From positions 1,114-36,821 of the forward strand of contig NZ_VTEH01000011.1 in the NCBI RefSeq assembly GCF_008180615.1: a stretch of DNA of 35,708 nt, written 5' to 3'. This stretch comes from Rossellomorea vietnamensis. GTDB taxonomy: Bacteria > Bacillota > Bacilli > Bacillales > Bacillaceae_B. This document shows positions 7,991-14,675 of the stretch, piece after piece; position 1 is the stretch's first letter; the number at the start of each line of letters is the position of its first letter. The position numbers and the translations under genes are program-made. A model generated the notes under the pieces. The model was not told the DNA's origin and did not search any database. It saw only the letters and a program-made list of their open reading frames with translations.

Positions 7991-8020
7991 GCGGCAGTAT
8001 ATCGATTTTTCTAGATATTT
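7989..8020 (+). promoter_or_regulatory. Second operator of the ArsR-type regulator in the transporter promoter
   Basis: ATATCGA-N6-TAGATAT (7999-8018) matches the operator at 7621-7640 except for one base in the right arm, with the same 6-bp spacer. A TTGCGG -35 (7989) and a TAGATA -10 (8012) at 17 bp flank it. The shared site is direct evidence that both units answer to one regulator. Confidence 0.75.
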
Positions 8021-8051
8021 AAAAATAAAGAAATCAGGAGGGATTTATTCC

Positions 8052-8480
8052 ATGCGTTACATTGCATATATATTAGCACTGCTAGCGGGGGCAGCGCTTA
8101 GCTTTGAAGGAGCGATTTACGGTGAGCTAGGAAAGTCGATCGGAAAGCTCGAAACCAGTTTTTACAATTTCTTTGTGGGCTCGATCATTCTCGGTTTGTT
8201 ATGGCTGTTCTTTGGGAAGGGTAAGCTTTCTCATGCTGCCGAAGCCCCTAAATGGACGATGCTTGGCGGTGTCCTTGGGGTTGTCTATTTAACTTCCATA
8301 GTAATTAGTGTTCCGTTTGTTGGTGTCGGAATCACGATGGTGGCGGTCATTATCGGCCAGTTGGTCATGAGCATGGTGGTAGAACATTACGGCTGGCTTG
8401 GAAGTAAGAAATATCGAATCAATAAAGAAAAAATATTTGCGGTGGTTTCGATGATTATTGCACTTGTTTTAGTTTACTAG
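8052..8480 (+). CDS. DMT-superfamily small transporter subunit (DUF606/YdcZ type), first of pair
   Basis: The start is ATG 8052 because CAGGAGGG lies 9-10 bases upstream; an upstream TTG at 7989 would overlap the promoter. The 142-residue product has about five hydrophobic segments and the YdcZ/DUF606 pattern (ISVPFVGVGITMVAVIIGQL, VEHYGWLG). These half-size drug/metabolite transporter proteins usually occur as adjacent pairs that form heterodimers, as here. The substrate is unknown. Transcription is probably controlled by the upstream ArsR-type protein. Confidence 0.85.
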   Translation: MRYIAYILALLAGAALSFEGAIYGELGKSIGKLETSFYNFFVGSIILGLLWLFFGKGKLSHAAEAPKWTMLGGVLGVVYLTSIVISVPFVGVGITMVAVIIGQLVMSMVVEHYGWLGSKKYRINKEKIFAVVSMIIALVLVY

Positions 8481-8492
8481 GAGGTATGAAAA

Positions 8493-8951
8493 GTGGGGAT
8501 ATTCATGATTTTATTCACCTTTTTAGGTGGTCTTACATTAAGCGCACAGTCGGCTATTAATGGTACATTCAGCCGTAAAGCAGGAACGATCGAAACGACA
8601 CTATTAACTTTTCTGACGGGCACCATGTTTCTAGCCATATTCATTCTGTTTTTCGGTCGGGGAAATGTGCTTGCTATATTGGAAGTGCCTAAATGGCAGT
8701 TAAGCGCAGTCTTTTTAGGCGTGATGTTTTTACTCTTTATTGTCGCGGCCGTTCCAAAAATCGGGGTGATTGCGGCCAATATCACCGTCATCATTGGTCA
8801 GCTTGTAATCGGTGTCGTTATTGACCATTTCGGCTGGTTCAATAGTTTAGTGATTCCCTTGGATATGAAACGTTCCGCAGCGCTGGTGTTTATGATGATT
8901 GCGCTGTATTTCATTTATAAAGGAAATAAACGCGCCAGTGAAGAAGTTTAA
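8493..8951 (+). CDS. DMT-superfamily small transporter subunit (DUF606/YdcZ type), second of pair
   Basis: The start is GTG 8493: AGGAGGT begins at the last base of the previous stop codon and lies 6-7 bases before the GTG. The 152-residue product has about five membrane segments and is clearly related to its neighbour (VAAVPKIGVIAANITVIIGQ, IDHFGWFNS). The pair probably forms one asymmetric transporter. The gene ends in a short charged tail (KGNKRASEEV). Confidence 0.85.
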   Translation: MGIFMILFTFLGGLTLSAQSAINGTFSRKAGTIETTLLTFLTGTMFLAIFILFFGRGNVLAILEVPKWQLSAVFLGVMFLLFIVAAVPKIGVIAANITVIIGQLVIGVVIDHFGWFNSLVIPLDMKRSAALVFMMIALYFIYKGNKRASEEV

Positions 8952-9000
8952 GGGAACTGCCGGCCAGGTGCAAGACCTGACCATGTAAAGCCTGTTTAAT

Positions 9001-9075
9001 TATCCTGCACTTCAATTCTATCAGTCACTTGGATTCGTAAACACAGGCGAGTTGTTAGAGGACAGAGAAGGATAA
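9001..9075 (+). pseudogene. C-terminal remnant of a GNAT acetyltransferase
   Basis: The 24 codons before the TAA at 9073-9075 read YPALQFYQSLGFVNTGELLE plus DREG. This is the typical end of GNAT N-acetyltransferases (xAxxFYxxLGFxxTGE). An in-frame stop lies directly upstream (8998-9000) and no start is available, so only this fragment survives. Confidence 0.7.
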
Positions 9076-9151
9076 AAGCAAGACGGAACCCTTCAATATA
9101 CAGCGATATTTTACTAAGGTAAAGTAATGTAATAAGGTTTTTTATGGGGGT

Positions 9152-9283
9152 ATGATTATGTGGATTTTATCACTGCTTATTGTAGTCGGTATCGGGACAA
9201 TTGTGGGTTTTTTAAAATAGCAATCACAACAAAATAAAAGAATTATTGAGCTGCTAGAGGAGATAAATCAAAATAATAAGTAA
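9152..9283 (+). pseudogene. Small membrane protein gene interrupted by an in-frame TAG
   Basis: ATG 9152 (or 9158) follows ATGGGGG. The frame encodes MIMWILSLLIVVGIGTIVGF then LK, TAG (9218-9220), and then continues in frame as QSQQNKRIIELLEEINQNNK to TAA 9281. The two halves make sense together as one 43-codon protein: a membrane segment followed by an amphipathic, coiled-coil-like tail. Short Bacillus proteins of this design exist. The TAG is therefore probably a nonsense mutation, although a stand-alone 22-residue hydrophobic peptide or readthrough cannot be excluded. Confidence 0.6.
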
Positions 9284-9336
9284 CAAGGAGGCAATAACCG
9301 AAGACCAGTTAATGATGTCGTCTTGTTCAACAAAGG

Positions 9337-9372
9337 GAAGCTCATCCGGAATAAGGATGAGCTTCTTTTTTT
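9337..9372 (+). terminator. Rho-independent terminator
   Basis: GAAGCTCATCC and GGATGAGCTTC form an 11-bp stem with a 7-base loop, followed by a run of T. It ends the rightward transcript from the 9152 region and overlaps the 3' end of the convergent minus-strand small gene. Confidence 0.85.
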
Positions 9373-9509
9373 GTTTCATTTTCTTGAGTAATACTCCAGA
9401 TTTTGAAATAATTGGTATTAAGATAGAGAAACAGGTTTGTAAAAAAGAGTACCTTATCAAGAACCGCAGCAGACGATAAAATTCCTAATAAGGTTAAAGT
9501 GAGTCCCAT
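9342..9509 (-). CDS. Small membrane protein
   Basis: ATG 9509 follows a very good ribosome binding site (CTAGGAGGTTTATA). The 55-residue product has a hydrophobic N-terminal segment (MGLTLTLLGILSSAAVLDKV) and a second hydrophobic stretch (LFFTNLFLYLNTNYF), then a charged tail. The frame is also open upstream of the ATG, but the site at 9515-9522 fixes the start. No family was recognised. Its stop codon lies inside the stem of the plus-strand terminator. Confidence 0.55.
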   Translation of the reverse strand: MGLTLTLLGILSSAAVLDKVLFFTNLFLYLNTNYFKIWSITQENETKKEAHPYSG

Positions 9510-9644
9510 TATAAACCTCCTAGTAGAATACTGTAGGTTCTCAGCCTTAAAGTTTTGAAACCTTATTCTTTTGGCAATCGTCATACCACTGCATGGAATT
9601 GTTCACCACGTGTACAAAATTTATCATTGGGGAGGCGGTTGGTT

Positions 9645-9818
9645 GTGGAGATCATGATAGGGGTTTTCATTACGGTTTTGCTGCTCTTTTTCTCTTCTTT
9701 GGAACTTTGGTATGCGCCAGATAATAGTTCGTTATTTAAGAACTTTAGAAAGAAACTTATGATTATTCTTCCGGTGTTTTTATTATCTTTTGTTCTCTAT
9801 TATTTATTTCTTGCGTGA
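9645..9818 (+). CDS. Small two-helix membrane protein
   Basis: GTG 9645 follows GGGGAGG at a suitable distance; an upstream in-frame TTG at 9555 gives an unlikely hydrophilic extension. The 57-residue product has two membrane segments (IGVFITVLLLFFSSLELW and MIILPVFLLSFVLYYLFLA) separated by a basic loop. It has no recognised family. Its stop overlaps the frame in which the next lipoprotein is encoded, but the true start of the lipoprotein lies 117 bp downstream. Confidence 0.55.
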   Translation: MEIMIGVFITVLLLFFSSLELWYAPDNSSLFKNFRKKLMIILPVFLLSFVLYYLFLA

Positions 9819-9934
9819 TTACCTGTTTAATTGCTGATCAGTTTTCTTCAAAAAAACAGCTTCTTCGACTGACAAGCTTCACCCTTAAGAAATTCAAGAT
9901 TGATGCTAAGGCAGCTGTGAAGGGAGATGATGGT

Positions 9935-10429
9935 TTGAAAAATATAATTGGTATTGTTCTGTTTCCACTTCTGCTTGTCGGCTGTAACAGTCCTGAAACG
10001 ATGGAAGAAGTCTTTCATGATGAAATGGAAGATAATAAAGATATTGACGAGTACAAGGTAGTAGAGAAAGTGGAAGAAGATAATATTATTATTTTTACTT
10101 CTCATACAGAAGATGATGTTTACAACAACCACCATCCAAAACTTGCACACTTTACAAGATCTGATGACAAATGGTTATGGAAAAGAACCAATGTATGTCC
10201 TTTAGATGAATGGAGTGGCAACCTGGATGGAGAGTCGCATTTATGGTGTGGAACTTTAACTGAACCAAGACATGAGAAAGTTATTGTCGGCGATGCAGAA
10301 ACGAAAATGATCGAATTGGACGATGGTGTTAAAAGGGTTTGGTATCACTTTGGTAAAAACATTAACATAGATATTAAAGTGATATTAACAGATGGTACCC
10401 AAGAATGGCTTAAAGAAGCGGAAAATTAA
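9935..10429 (+). CDS. Putative lipoprotein, TTG start
   Basis: TTG 9935 follows AGGGAG at about 9 bases. It gives a normal lipoprotein signal: LKNIIGIVLFPLLLVGCNSP with Cys at residue 17. Starting further upstream would bury the signal peptide behind more than 40 residues. The mature 148-residue part is acidic and contains a two-Cys segment (RTNVCPLDEWSGN ... LWCGTLTEP), perhaps a disulfide. No family was recognised. A hairpin repeat of the cassette type follows the stop. Confidence 0.75.
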   Translation: MKNIIGIVLFPLLLVGCNSPETMEEVFHDEMEDNKDIDEYKVVEKVEEDNIIIFTSHTEDDVYNNHHPKLAHFTRSDDKWLWKRTNVCPLDEWSGNLDGESHLWCGTLTEPRHEKVIVGDAETKMIELDDGVKRVWYHFGKNINIDIKVILTDGTQEWLKEAEN

Positions 10430-10433
10430 TTTT

Positions 10434-10504
10434 GAACTATAACTGGGGCATTAGTTTATATGCAGCCGCCGTTTGTGCAAGTAAAGGGTCAGCATAGTTG
10501 AACA
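10434..10504 (+). repeat. Cassette-type hairpin repeat, copy 1
   Basis: Contains GCAGCCGCC, AAGTAAAGGGTCAGCATAGT and TTGAAC in the order seen in the other copies. It directly follows the 9935 lipoprotein gene and lies in the same orientation. Confidence 0.65.
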
Positions 10505-10552
10505 AGAAATTCGGCAATGAAGTGTATTTGTTACTGAAAGGAGATGTATTCT

Positions 10553-10849
10553 ATGAACTTTCTTTTATTCATTTTATCGATTTTTGTTTTGTTGTTCGCC
10601 TTGAGAAAGGTCTCTATGATTAAATATTCCAAAAGACATTCTGTTTTTAAAGATGTTCAACAAAATGCAAAATCATTATTATGGGGAGTTTTAGTGATTT
10701 CAGCAATTATATTTATTCCTTATCAAATTTGGGTTTTAACTGGAGAGCCGCAAAACTTTGGTGCAGTATATATTATCGGCGGAACGGCTCTTTTAACAAT
10801 AGCTCTAAGTTTTATTTTTTATTATAAAAGTGCTGTGAGATATAACTAA
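10553..10849 (+). CDS. Small membrane protein
   Basis: ATG 10553 is chosen because AAAGGAG ends at 10543, too close to the in-frame ATG 10544. The 98-residue product has three hydrophobic segments: MNFLLFILSIFVLLFAL, LLWGVLVISAIIFIPYQIWV and YIIGGTALLTIALSFIFYY. No family was recognised. The stop codon lies at the start of a cassette-type repeat (AACTAAC). Confidence 0.7.
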   Translation: MNFLLFILSIFVLLFALRKVSMIKYSKRHSVFKDVQQNAKSLLWGVLVISAIIFIPYQIWVLTGEPQNFGAVYIIGGTALLTIALSFIFYYKSAVRYN

Positions 10850-10912
10850 CGGTTTCGTTTGCCGATGAAGCAGCCGCCCTTTACTCAAGTAAAGGGAAGG
10901 CTAATGGAACAA
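10844..10912 (+). repeat. Cassette-type hairpin repeat, copy 2
   Basis: Best-preserved copy. It starts AACTAACGG and ends GGCTAATGGAAC, so its ends are inverted. Inside lies a perfect hairpin, CCCTTTACT-C-AAGTAAAGGG, preceded by GCAGCCG. The stop codon of the 10553 gene falls within its first bases. Confidence 0.7.
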
Positions 10913-11029
10913 TCCGAAACAAAACCAATGGAGTTTCCGTCTAATTATTAGGATTAGCTGTTATTTAAAAAGAGATGAAGTGTACATAATCCAGCGTACT
11001 ATCGATACAAATGAAGAAGGGGTATATTT

Positions 11030-11251
11030 ATGGAGGAAAAGACCAACGGAAAAGCAGTTTCTTCAATTTTACTTGGTGCATTATCAACTATTACACCCTA
11101 TATCGGCATTTTTCTTGGTGTAGTTGGATTGGTGGGTTCTTTCATCGCACTAAGGGAAATTAAGCACAGTAGGATTAGCGAGGGAGTACATCAAAAAGGT
11201 GAAAGCATAGTAGCAATCGCAATAATACTTTGTATCATTGGGATATTATAA
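11030..11251 (+). CDS. DUF4190-like membrane protein
   Basis: The product has 73 residues, ATG 11030 behind AGAAGGGG. The sequence NGKAVSSILLGALSTITPYI, then GIFLGVVGLVGSFIALREIK, then GESIVAIAIILCIIGIL has the N-terminal (G)KAxxSxxLG pattern and three short hydrophobic helices of DUF4190 proteins. The role is unknown. A cassette-type repeat follows the gene. Confidence 0.75.
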   Translation: MEEKTNGKAVSSILLGALSTITPYIGIFLGVVGLVGSFIALREIKHSRISEGVHQKGESIVAIAIILCIIGIL

Positions 11252-11280
11252 ATTTAATTCTATATATCACTCTAATCAAA

Positions 11281-11338
11281 CTGGTGAGTTTACTGAACAC
11301 GCTGCCTTTTGTTCCAGAAAAGAGCAGGTTAGTTGAAT
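11281..11338 (+). repeat. Cassette-type hairpin repeat, copy 3
   Basis: CTGAACACGCTGCCTTTTGT is followed by AAAAGAGCAGGTTAGTTGAA. It has the same order of blocks as the copies at 10434 and 10844 and again follows a small membrane protein gene. Confidence 0.65.
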
Positions 11339-11864
11339 AGAAAAAAGTTCAAATAACGTACAAGACAAAGTAGGTGTAAAATATGTTTTACAAATATTAT
11401 GCTGGGATTTTTAACTGGAATATTTCTTAATTACTATTTGAACTATATGGACGAAAACATACAATAGCTATTCTGCTAACGAGGTCCTTAATCGAAGAAA
11501 ATTGAATAAAGACATAAGTACCCCGATCCATTAGATCTGGAATTGCTACTGTTAAATGCAATAATCTTCTGCTATTTTGGATATGATATGGAAGTCCACC
11601 CATAACGAACCCCCTTGCCATCGTGTAACAACTCCTTAAGCTGAGAATTCAATCCAGCATTTTCTCATGTTGAGATCACCAACACGATTAAAATTGGATA
11701 ACGCAGGGCAGGAGCTGATATTAAAGGAGACCCCTGCTCTGGAATCCTCTAGTTGTGATTCATTGGAAAAGCCGTCTCTTTTACAAAGAGTGATATTGCT
11801 TACCCACAATTCCCTGTCAAAATGGTATACTAGTCCTAACTAAGTTTTAAGAGGTGTAAATGAA
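11339..11864. other. 526-bp stretch without a supported gene
   Basis: Contains very short plus-strand frames at 11382-11467 and a minus-strand frame at 11427-11621 with a plausible ribosome binding site but unremarkable sequence; neither is supported. A TATACT -10-like box lies near 11826, close to the STAS gene. Confidence 0.4.
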
Positions 11865-12353
11865 ATGAGCGAGTCACAAACTCCCGAAGAGGAAATTCGT
11901 CAACTGAGGGAAAGAGTAGAGGAATGCGAAAAGCTGATCGATGAACTTTCAACTCCGATTATTCCTTCCATTATTCCTGAAACGATGCTGGTTCCATTAA
12001 CAGGGTCGTTGAATGAGAAACGGTTGGATAATATTCAAAAGAAAGTTTTGTTCAGCATCCAAAAACAAAAGGCAGATACCGTTCTGATTGATTTTACGGG
12101 AATCAGCCATTTAGAGGTTGAAGAACTGGGCCTGCAAAACTTGATATATCGAATAAGCGAGCTTCAGGCTGGATTGAACCTAATGGGCGTGGAAACAATC
12201 TTCGTAGGCTTCAAACCGAATTTTGCTCATGAAATGGTCATCTCCGGAGTGGACACAAGCAAGTTCATCACACACGCAACCTTCCGAGATGGTCTGAAAT
12301 ACCTGATGAGTAAAAAAGGGCTGGAGTTTATAGAAACGGCACCAGCCAAGTAA
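11865..12353 (+). CDS. STAS-domain protein (RsbR/RsbS-like)
   Basis: The product has 162 residues, ATG 11865 behind AGAGGTG. A charged coiled coil (residues 5-30, EEEIRQLRERVEECEKLIDE) leads into a STAS domain: MLVPLTGSLNEKRLDNIQ, the central ADTVLIDFTGISHLEVEELG and FVGFKPNFAHEMVISGVDTS. The ISELSTPIIPI-like linker and this domain order are seen in RsbR-type stressosome proteins, but the large N-terminal sensory domain is missing. A role in partner-switching control of stress responses is likely but not shown. It is followed by a terminator and is probably monocistronic. Confidence 0.85.
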   Translation: MSESQTPEEEIRQLRERVEECEKLIDELSTPIIPSIIPETMLVPLTGSLNEKRLDNIQKKVLFSIQKQKADTVLIDFTGISHLEVEELGLQNLIYRISELQAGLNLMGVETIFVGFKPNFAHEMVISGVDTSKFITHATFRDGLKYLMSKKGLEFIETAPAK

Positions 12354-12356
12354 AGA

Positions 12357-12395
12357 GGGACCATTATCTTTCAGAGATGATGGTTCTTTTGTTGT
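12357..12395 (+). terminator. Terminator after the STAS gene
   Basis: GGACCATTATC pairs with GATGATGGTTC with one mismatch around a 7-base loop, followed by TTTTG. Confidence 0.75.
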
Positions 12396-12525
12396 GCTCT
12401 TTTCTAAGGAATTGCTGCATTTATTGTTGATTACCTCCCTCTATCCTTTTATAACGGAGGGTTGGAGCGGAAATCCATTACTCTTATACAACAGCAACCA
12501 TTGAAGAAAATCTCTTTTTATGAGG
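12396..12525. repeat. MITE-like palindromic element, copy A
   Basis: Begins with GCTCTTTTCTAAGGAATTGC and ends with the rough inverse (GCAACCATTGAAGAAAATCT), with GGAGCGGAAATCC in the middle. It corresponds to a second copy at 14463-14595. It encodes nothing. Confidence 0.55.
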
Positions 12526-12698
12526 GAAGCATTTTAGAATTAAGATAGATTAGATTACAAATGGTTAATGGGGTGTTAACCATTTTGAGATTAGCCTGCT
12601 TATAAATGTAGATGGTGTCAGCGAAGACAATTATTAATACTTCATTCAGGGGTTTTAGTTTTATTATAAGTTCACCTCGCTTTCTATTACCTGAAACA

Positions 12699-12819
12699 GA
12701 TTGAAGCGGAAGGTGTCAGACCTCCTGCGGGACTAGCGGGACAGATGAGACCCCACAGGCGAAGCCGAGGAGGCTCATCGCCCGCCCCGCGGAGTCGGGC
12801 ACCTGGAGCGGAAATCAAA
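12699..12819. repeat. GC-rich Bacillus hairpin repeat, copy 1
   Basis: About 120 bp with the core TCCTGCGGGACTAGCGGGAC and GGCGAAGCCGAGGAGGCTCA. Its arms are GATTGAAGCGGAAGGTG and CACCTGGAGCGGAAATC. Copies of this element are scattered in many Bacillaceae genomes; three are in this window. Confidence 0.85.
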
Positions 12820-12900
12820 CCCATTTAAACCGCATGTTTAATTCCTATGTTACTTACCTCAGGTGCTGTCTTCTCAAAGCCGGAAAAGCTTAACCAACCC

Positions 12901-12946
12901 AAAAGGTGTCGTATATCTCTACAAAAGAGAAATACGACACCTTTTT
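12901..12946. terminator. Strong long hairpin, orphan terminator
   Basis: AAAAGGTGTCGTATATCTC pairs with GAGAAATACGACACCTTTT, a stem of about 19 bp with one mismatch and A/U-runs on both sides. No supported gene ends here in either direction. It insulates the ABC promoter or ends an unseen small RNA. Confidence 0.75.
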
Positions 12947-13004
12947 ACGTGTGGAAAAACAATCCTGTAAAAAAACAGTGTAATATAAAACACCTTTTAC
13001 AAAA

Positions 13005-13018
13005 TGTAAGCGGTTTTA
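13005..13018. promoter_or_regulatory. CcpA cre box 1
   Basis: TGTAAGCGGTTTTA matches the cre consensus TGWAANCGNTNWCA at 13 of 14 positions. It lies 56 bp before the SBP start and predicts carbon catabolite repression of the glucan transport operon. Confidence 0.7.
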
Positions 13019-13020
13019 TA

Positions 13021-13034
13021 TAAAAGCGCTTTCA
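13021..13034. promoter_or_regulatory. CcpA cre box 2
   Basis: TAAAAGCGCTTTCA matches the cre consensus at 13 of 14 positions and directly follows the first box. Two adjacent boxes centred 16 bp apart are unusual and could give strong repression. Confidence 0.7.
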
Positions 13035-13073
13035 AGGAAAATAGAGTTAAATAAAGGGAAGGGGTTAACAAAA

Positions 13074-14357
13074 ATGAAACTATTAAACAAGCTGGTTGCG
13101 GGAGTTGGGATTTCGACGATGCTATTTGCTGCAGGATGCAGCGGAGGTTCGACTGAATCAGGCTCAAGTAGTGAAGGCAGCAAAGATAAAGTGGTACTGG
13201 ATTACTGGCACACTTACAGTGATCAAGAAGAGGTCATCTTGAACGATGAGATCAAGCCTTTGTTTGAAAAAGAATATCCGAACATCGAGTTAAAATTGAC
13301 GCGTATGCCATATGAAGGCTTGAAACAGCAGGTTGTTGCAGGTGTATCAGGCGGAGAAGCTCCGGACTTGATGCGTATGGATATCGTCTGGGTATCTGAG
13401 TTCGCCAAAATGGGTGCTCTTCAAGACCTAAGCGAGTTTGACGGATTTGAAGAAGTAAAGAACAGCGTGTTCGAATCACCGATGGCAACGAACATTTTTG
13501 AAGGAAAGTATTACGGAGTTCCTGTTAATACAAATACAAAAATTGCTATCTATAATAAAGAATTGCTTGAGAAAGCAGGCTACACTGAAGCTCCTGCAAC
13601 AATGGATGAATTAGTGGACGCTTCTGAAAAAGCAGTAAAAGGTGGAGCAAAAGGCGGTATCGGAATCAGCGGAAGCTTCTCATGGGCCTTCCTTCCATAC
13701 TTCTGGAGCTTAGGCGGAACAATGACAAATGAAGATTATACAAAGTTTGATGGATACTTGAACAGCCCTGAAAGTATTGCAGCTGTTGAAGAAATCGCTA
13801 AATGGGAAAAAGACGGTCTTGTAGCACCTACGATTCTTGGTGGAGAGCCTGGCGCATGGGACGGTATGAAGAACAATGAATACCTGATGATCGATGATGG
13901 CCCTTGGTTCTACAGTGTCCTGGCTAATGAAGAAGGCAGCAAGTTCAACCCTGAAGAAGCAACTGTCAGCGGATTAATCCCTTCAGGCCCTGGCGGCAGC
14001 AGCTCTGTTATCGGTGGAGAAAACCTTGTAACATTTGCTGGTTCCGACCATCCGGAAGAAGCATGGACTTTCGCAAAATGGATGCTTACAGATGAGCCGC
14101 AAAGAATCATGGCTGGTGTAGGATTGATTCCGACAAACAAAGAAACTGCGAACGATTCTGAAGTTATTGAAAACCCAATCGTTCAAAAATATGTAAAACA
14201 GCTTGAAACGGCATTGCCGCGTACTCCAATCCCTCAATGGTCAGAAGTTGAAGCGATCATTAACTTGAACTTCGAAAAAGTGATCCGCGGGGAAATGGGA
14301 GCTAAAGAAGCAATGGATGATGCTGCGAAGAAAGCAGATTCCTTACTGCAGCAATAA
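13074..14357 (+). CDS. ABC transporter sugar-binding lipoprotein (family 1)
   Basis: The product has 427 residues, ATG 13074 behind GAAGGGG. The signal peptide ends in the lipobox LFAAGC (Cys22). The mature part has the family-1 solute-binding fold: VVLDYWHTYSDQEE, GGEAPDLMRMDIVWVSEF, YYGVPVNTNTKIAIYNKELL, then the C-terminal PIPQWSEVEAIINLNFEKVI segment. It should bind oligosaccharides at the outer face of the membrane for the two permeases that follow. The GH66 and GH13 enzymes nearby point to isomaltooligosaccharides; this substrate is inferred from context. Two cre boxes precede the gene, and a hairpin after it probably lowers read-through so that the binding protein is made in excess. 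A paralogue lies at 23129. Confidence 0.93.
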   Translation: MKLLNKLVAGVGISTMLFAAGCSGGSTESGSSSEGSKDKVVLDYWHTYSDQEEVILNDEIKPLFEKEYPNIELKLTRMPYEGLKQQVVAGVSGGEAPDLMRMDIVWVSEFAKMGALQDLSEFDGFEEVKNSVFESPMATNIFEGKYYGVPVNTNTKIAIYNKELLEKAGYTEAPATMDELVDASEKAVKGGAKGGIGISGSFSWAFLPYFWSLGGTMTNEDYTKFDGYLNSPESIAAVEEIAKWEKDGLVAPTILGGEPGAWDGMKNNEYLMIDDGPWFYSVLANEEGSKFNPEEATVSGLIPSGPGGSSSVIGGENLVTFAGSDHPEEAWTFAKWMLTDEPQRIMAGVGLIPTNKETANDSEVIENPIVQKYVKQLETALPRTPIPQWSEVEAIINLNFEKVIRGEMGAKEAMDDAAKKADSLLQQ

Positions 14358-14368
14358 ACACTGACAAG

Positions 14369-14409
14369 AGAAGATACTCGCCAGGCGCCTTGCCGGTGCA
14401 GTATCTTCT
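14369..14409 (+). terminator. Intercistronic hairpin after the SBP gene
   Basis: AGAAGATACT and AGTATCTTCT form a 10-bp perfect stem around a 21-base loop, followed by TTCATT. The T-run is weak, so it probably acts as a partial terminator or mRNA stabiliser between the SBP and permease genes. Confidence 0.7.
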
Positions 14410-14462
14410 TTCATTAAGGCTCTTTTCGTAAACTTTGTTGAAAAGCAAGCTGATTGCAGAGA

Positions 14463-14595
14463 GTTTTTATAGGCTCTTTTCTAAAAGATTGTCGCTTTAA
14501 ATGCTGTTTTACCTTACACCCGTTTACGTAGGTGGAGCGGAAATCCACTGCTTTTAAACAGCCACAATCATTGGAAAAAGAGCCTTTTCAAAAGA
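14463..14595. repeat. MITE-like palindromic element, copy B
   Basis: GGCTCTTTTCTAAAAGATTG at the left and CAATCATTGGAAAAAGAGCC at the right are near-perfect inverted ends about 105 bp apart; the centre is GTGGAGCGGAAATCCAC. It is related to the element at 12396-12525 and lies between the SBP and permease genes. Confidence 0.65.
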
Positions 14596-14675
14596 GCAAG
14601 GAACAACTAACGCAGATATCAAGGTCAACAGGTTTTGCGAAGAGAGTCTTTACCAATAGTGAGGGGGGAGCAGGG

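Noticed and set aside
11382..11467. Tiny plus-strand frames (MFYKYYAG... and MLGFLTGIFLNYYLN...)
   Set aside because: They are in two frames, under 25 codons each, with a weak ribosome binding site; perhaps a decayed small membrane gene, but not provable.
11427..11621. Minus-strand frame of 64 codons with AAGGAG upstream
   Set aside because: The ribosome binding site is fair, but the sequence shows no domain, membrane segment or neighbours in support. It could be real, yet is not good enough to list as a gene.
14532..14675. N-terminal extension of the first permease
   Set aside because: It lies in a MITE-like repeat, is unlike any permease N-terminus, and a much better start exists at GTG 14676.
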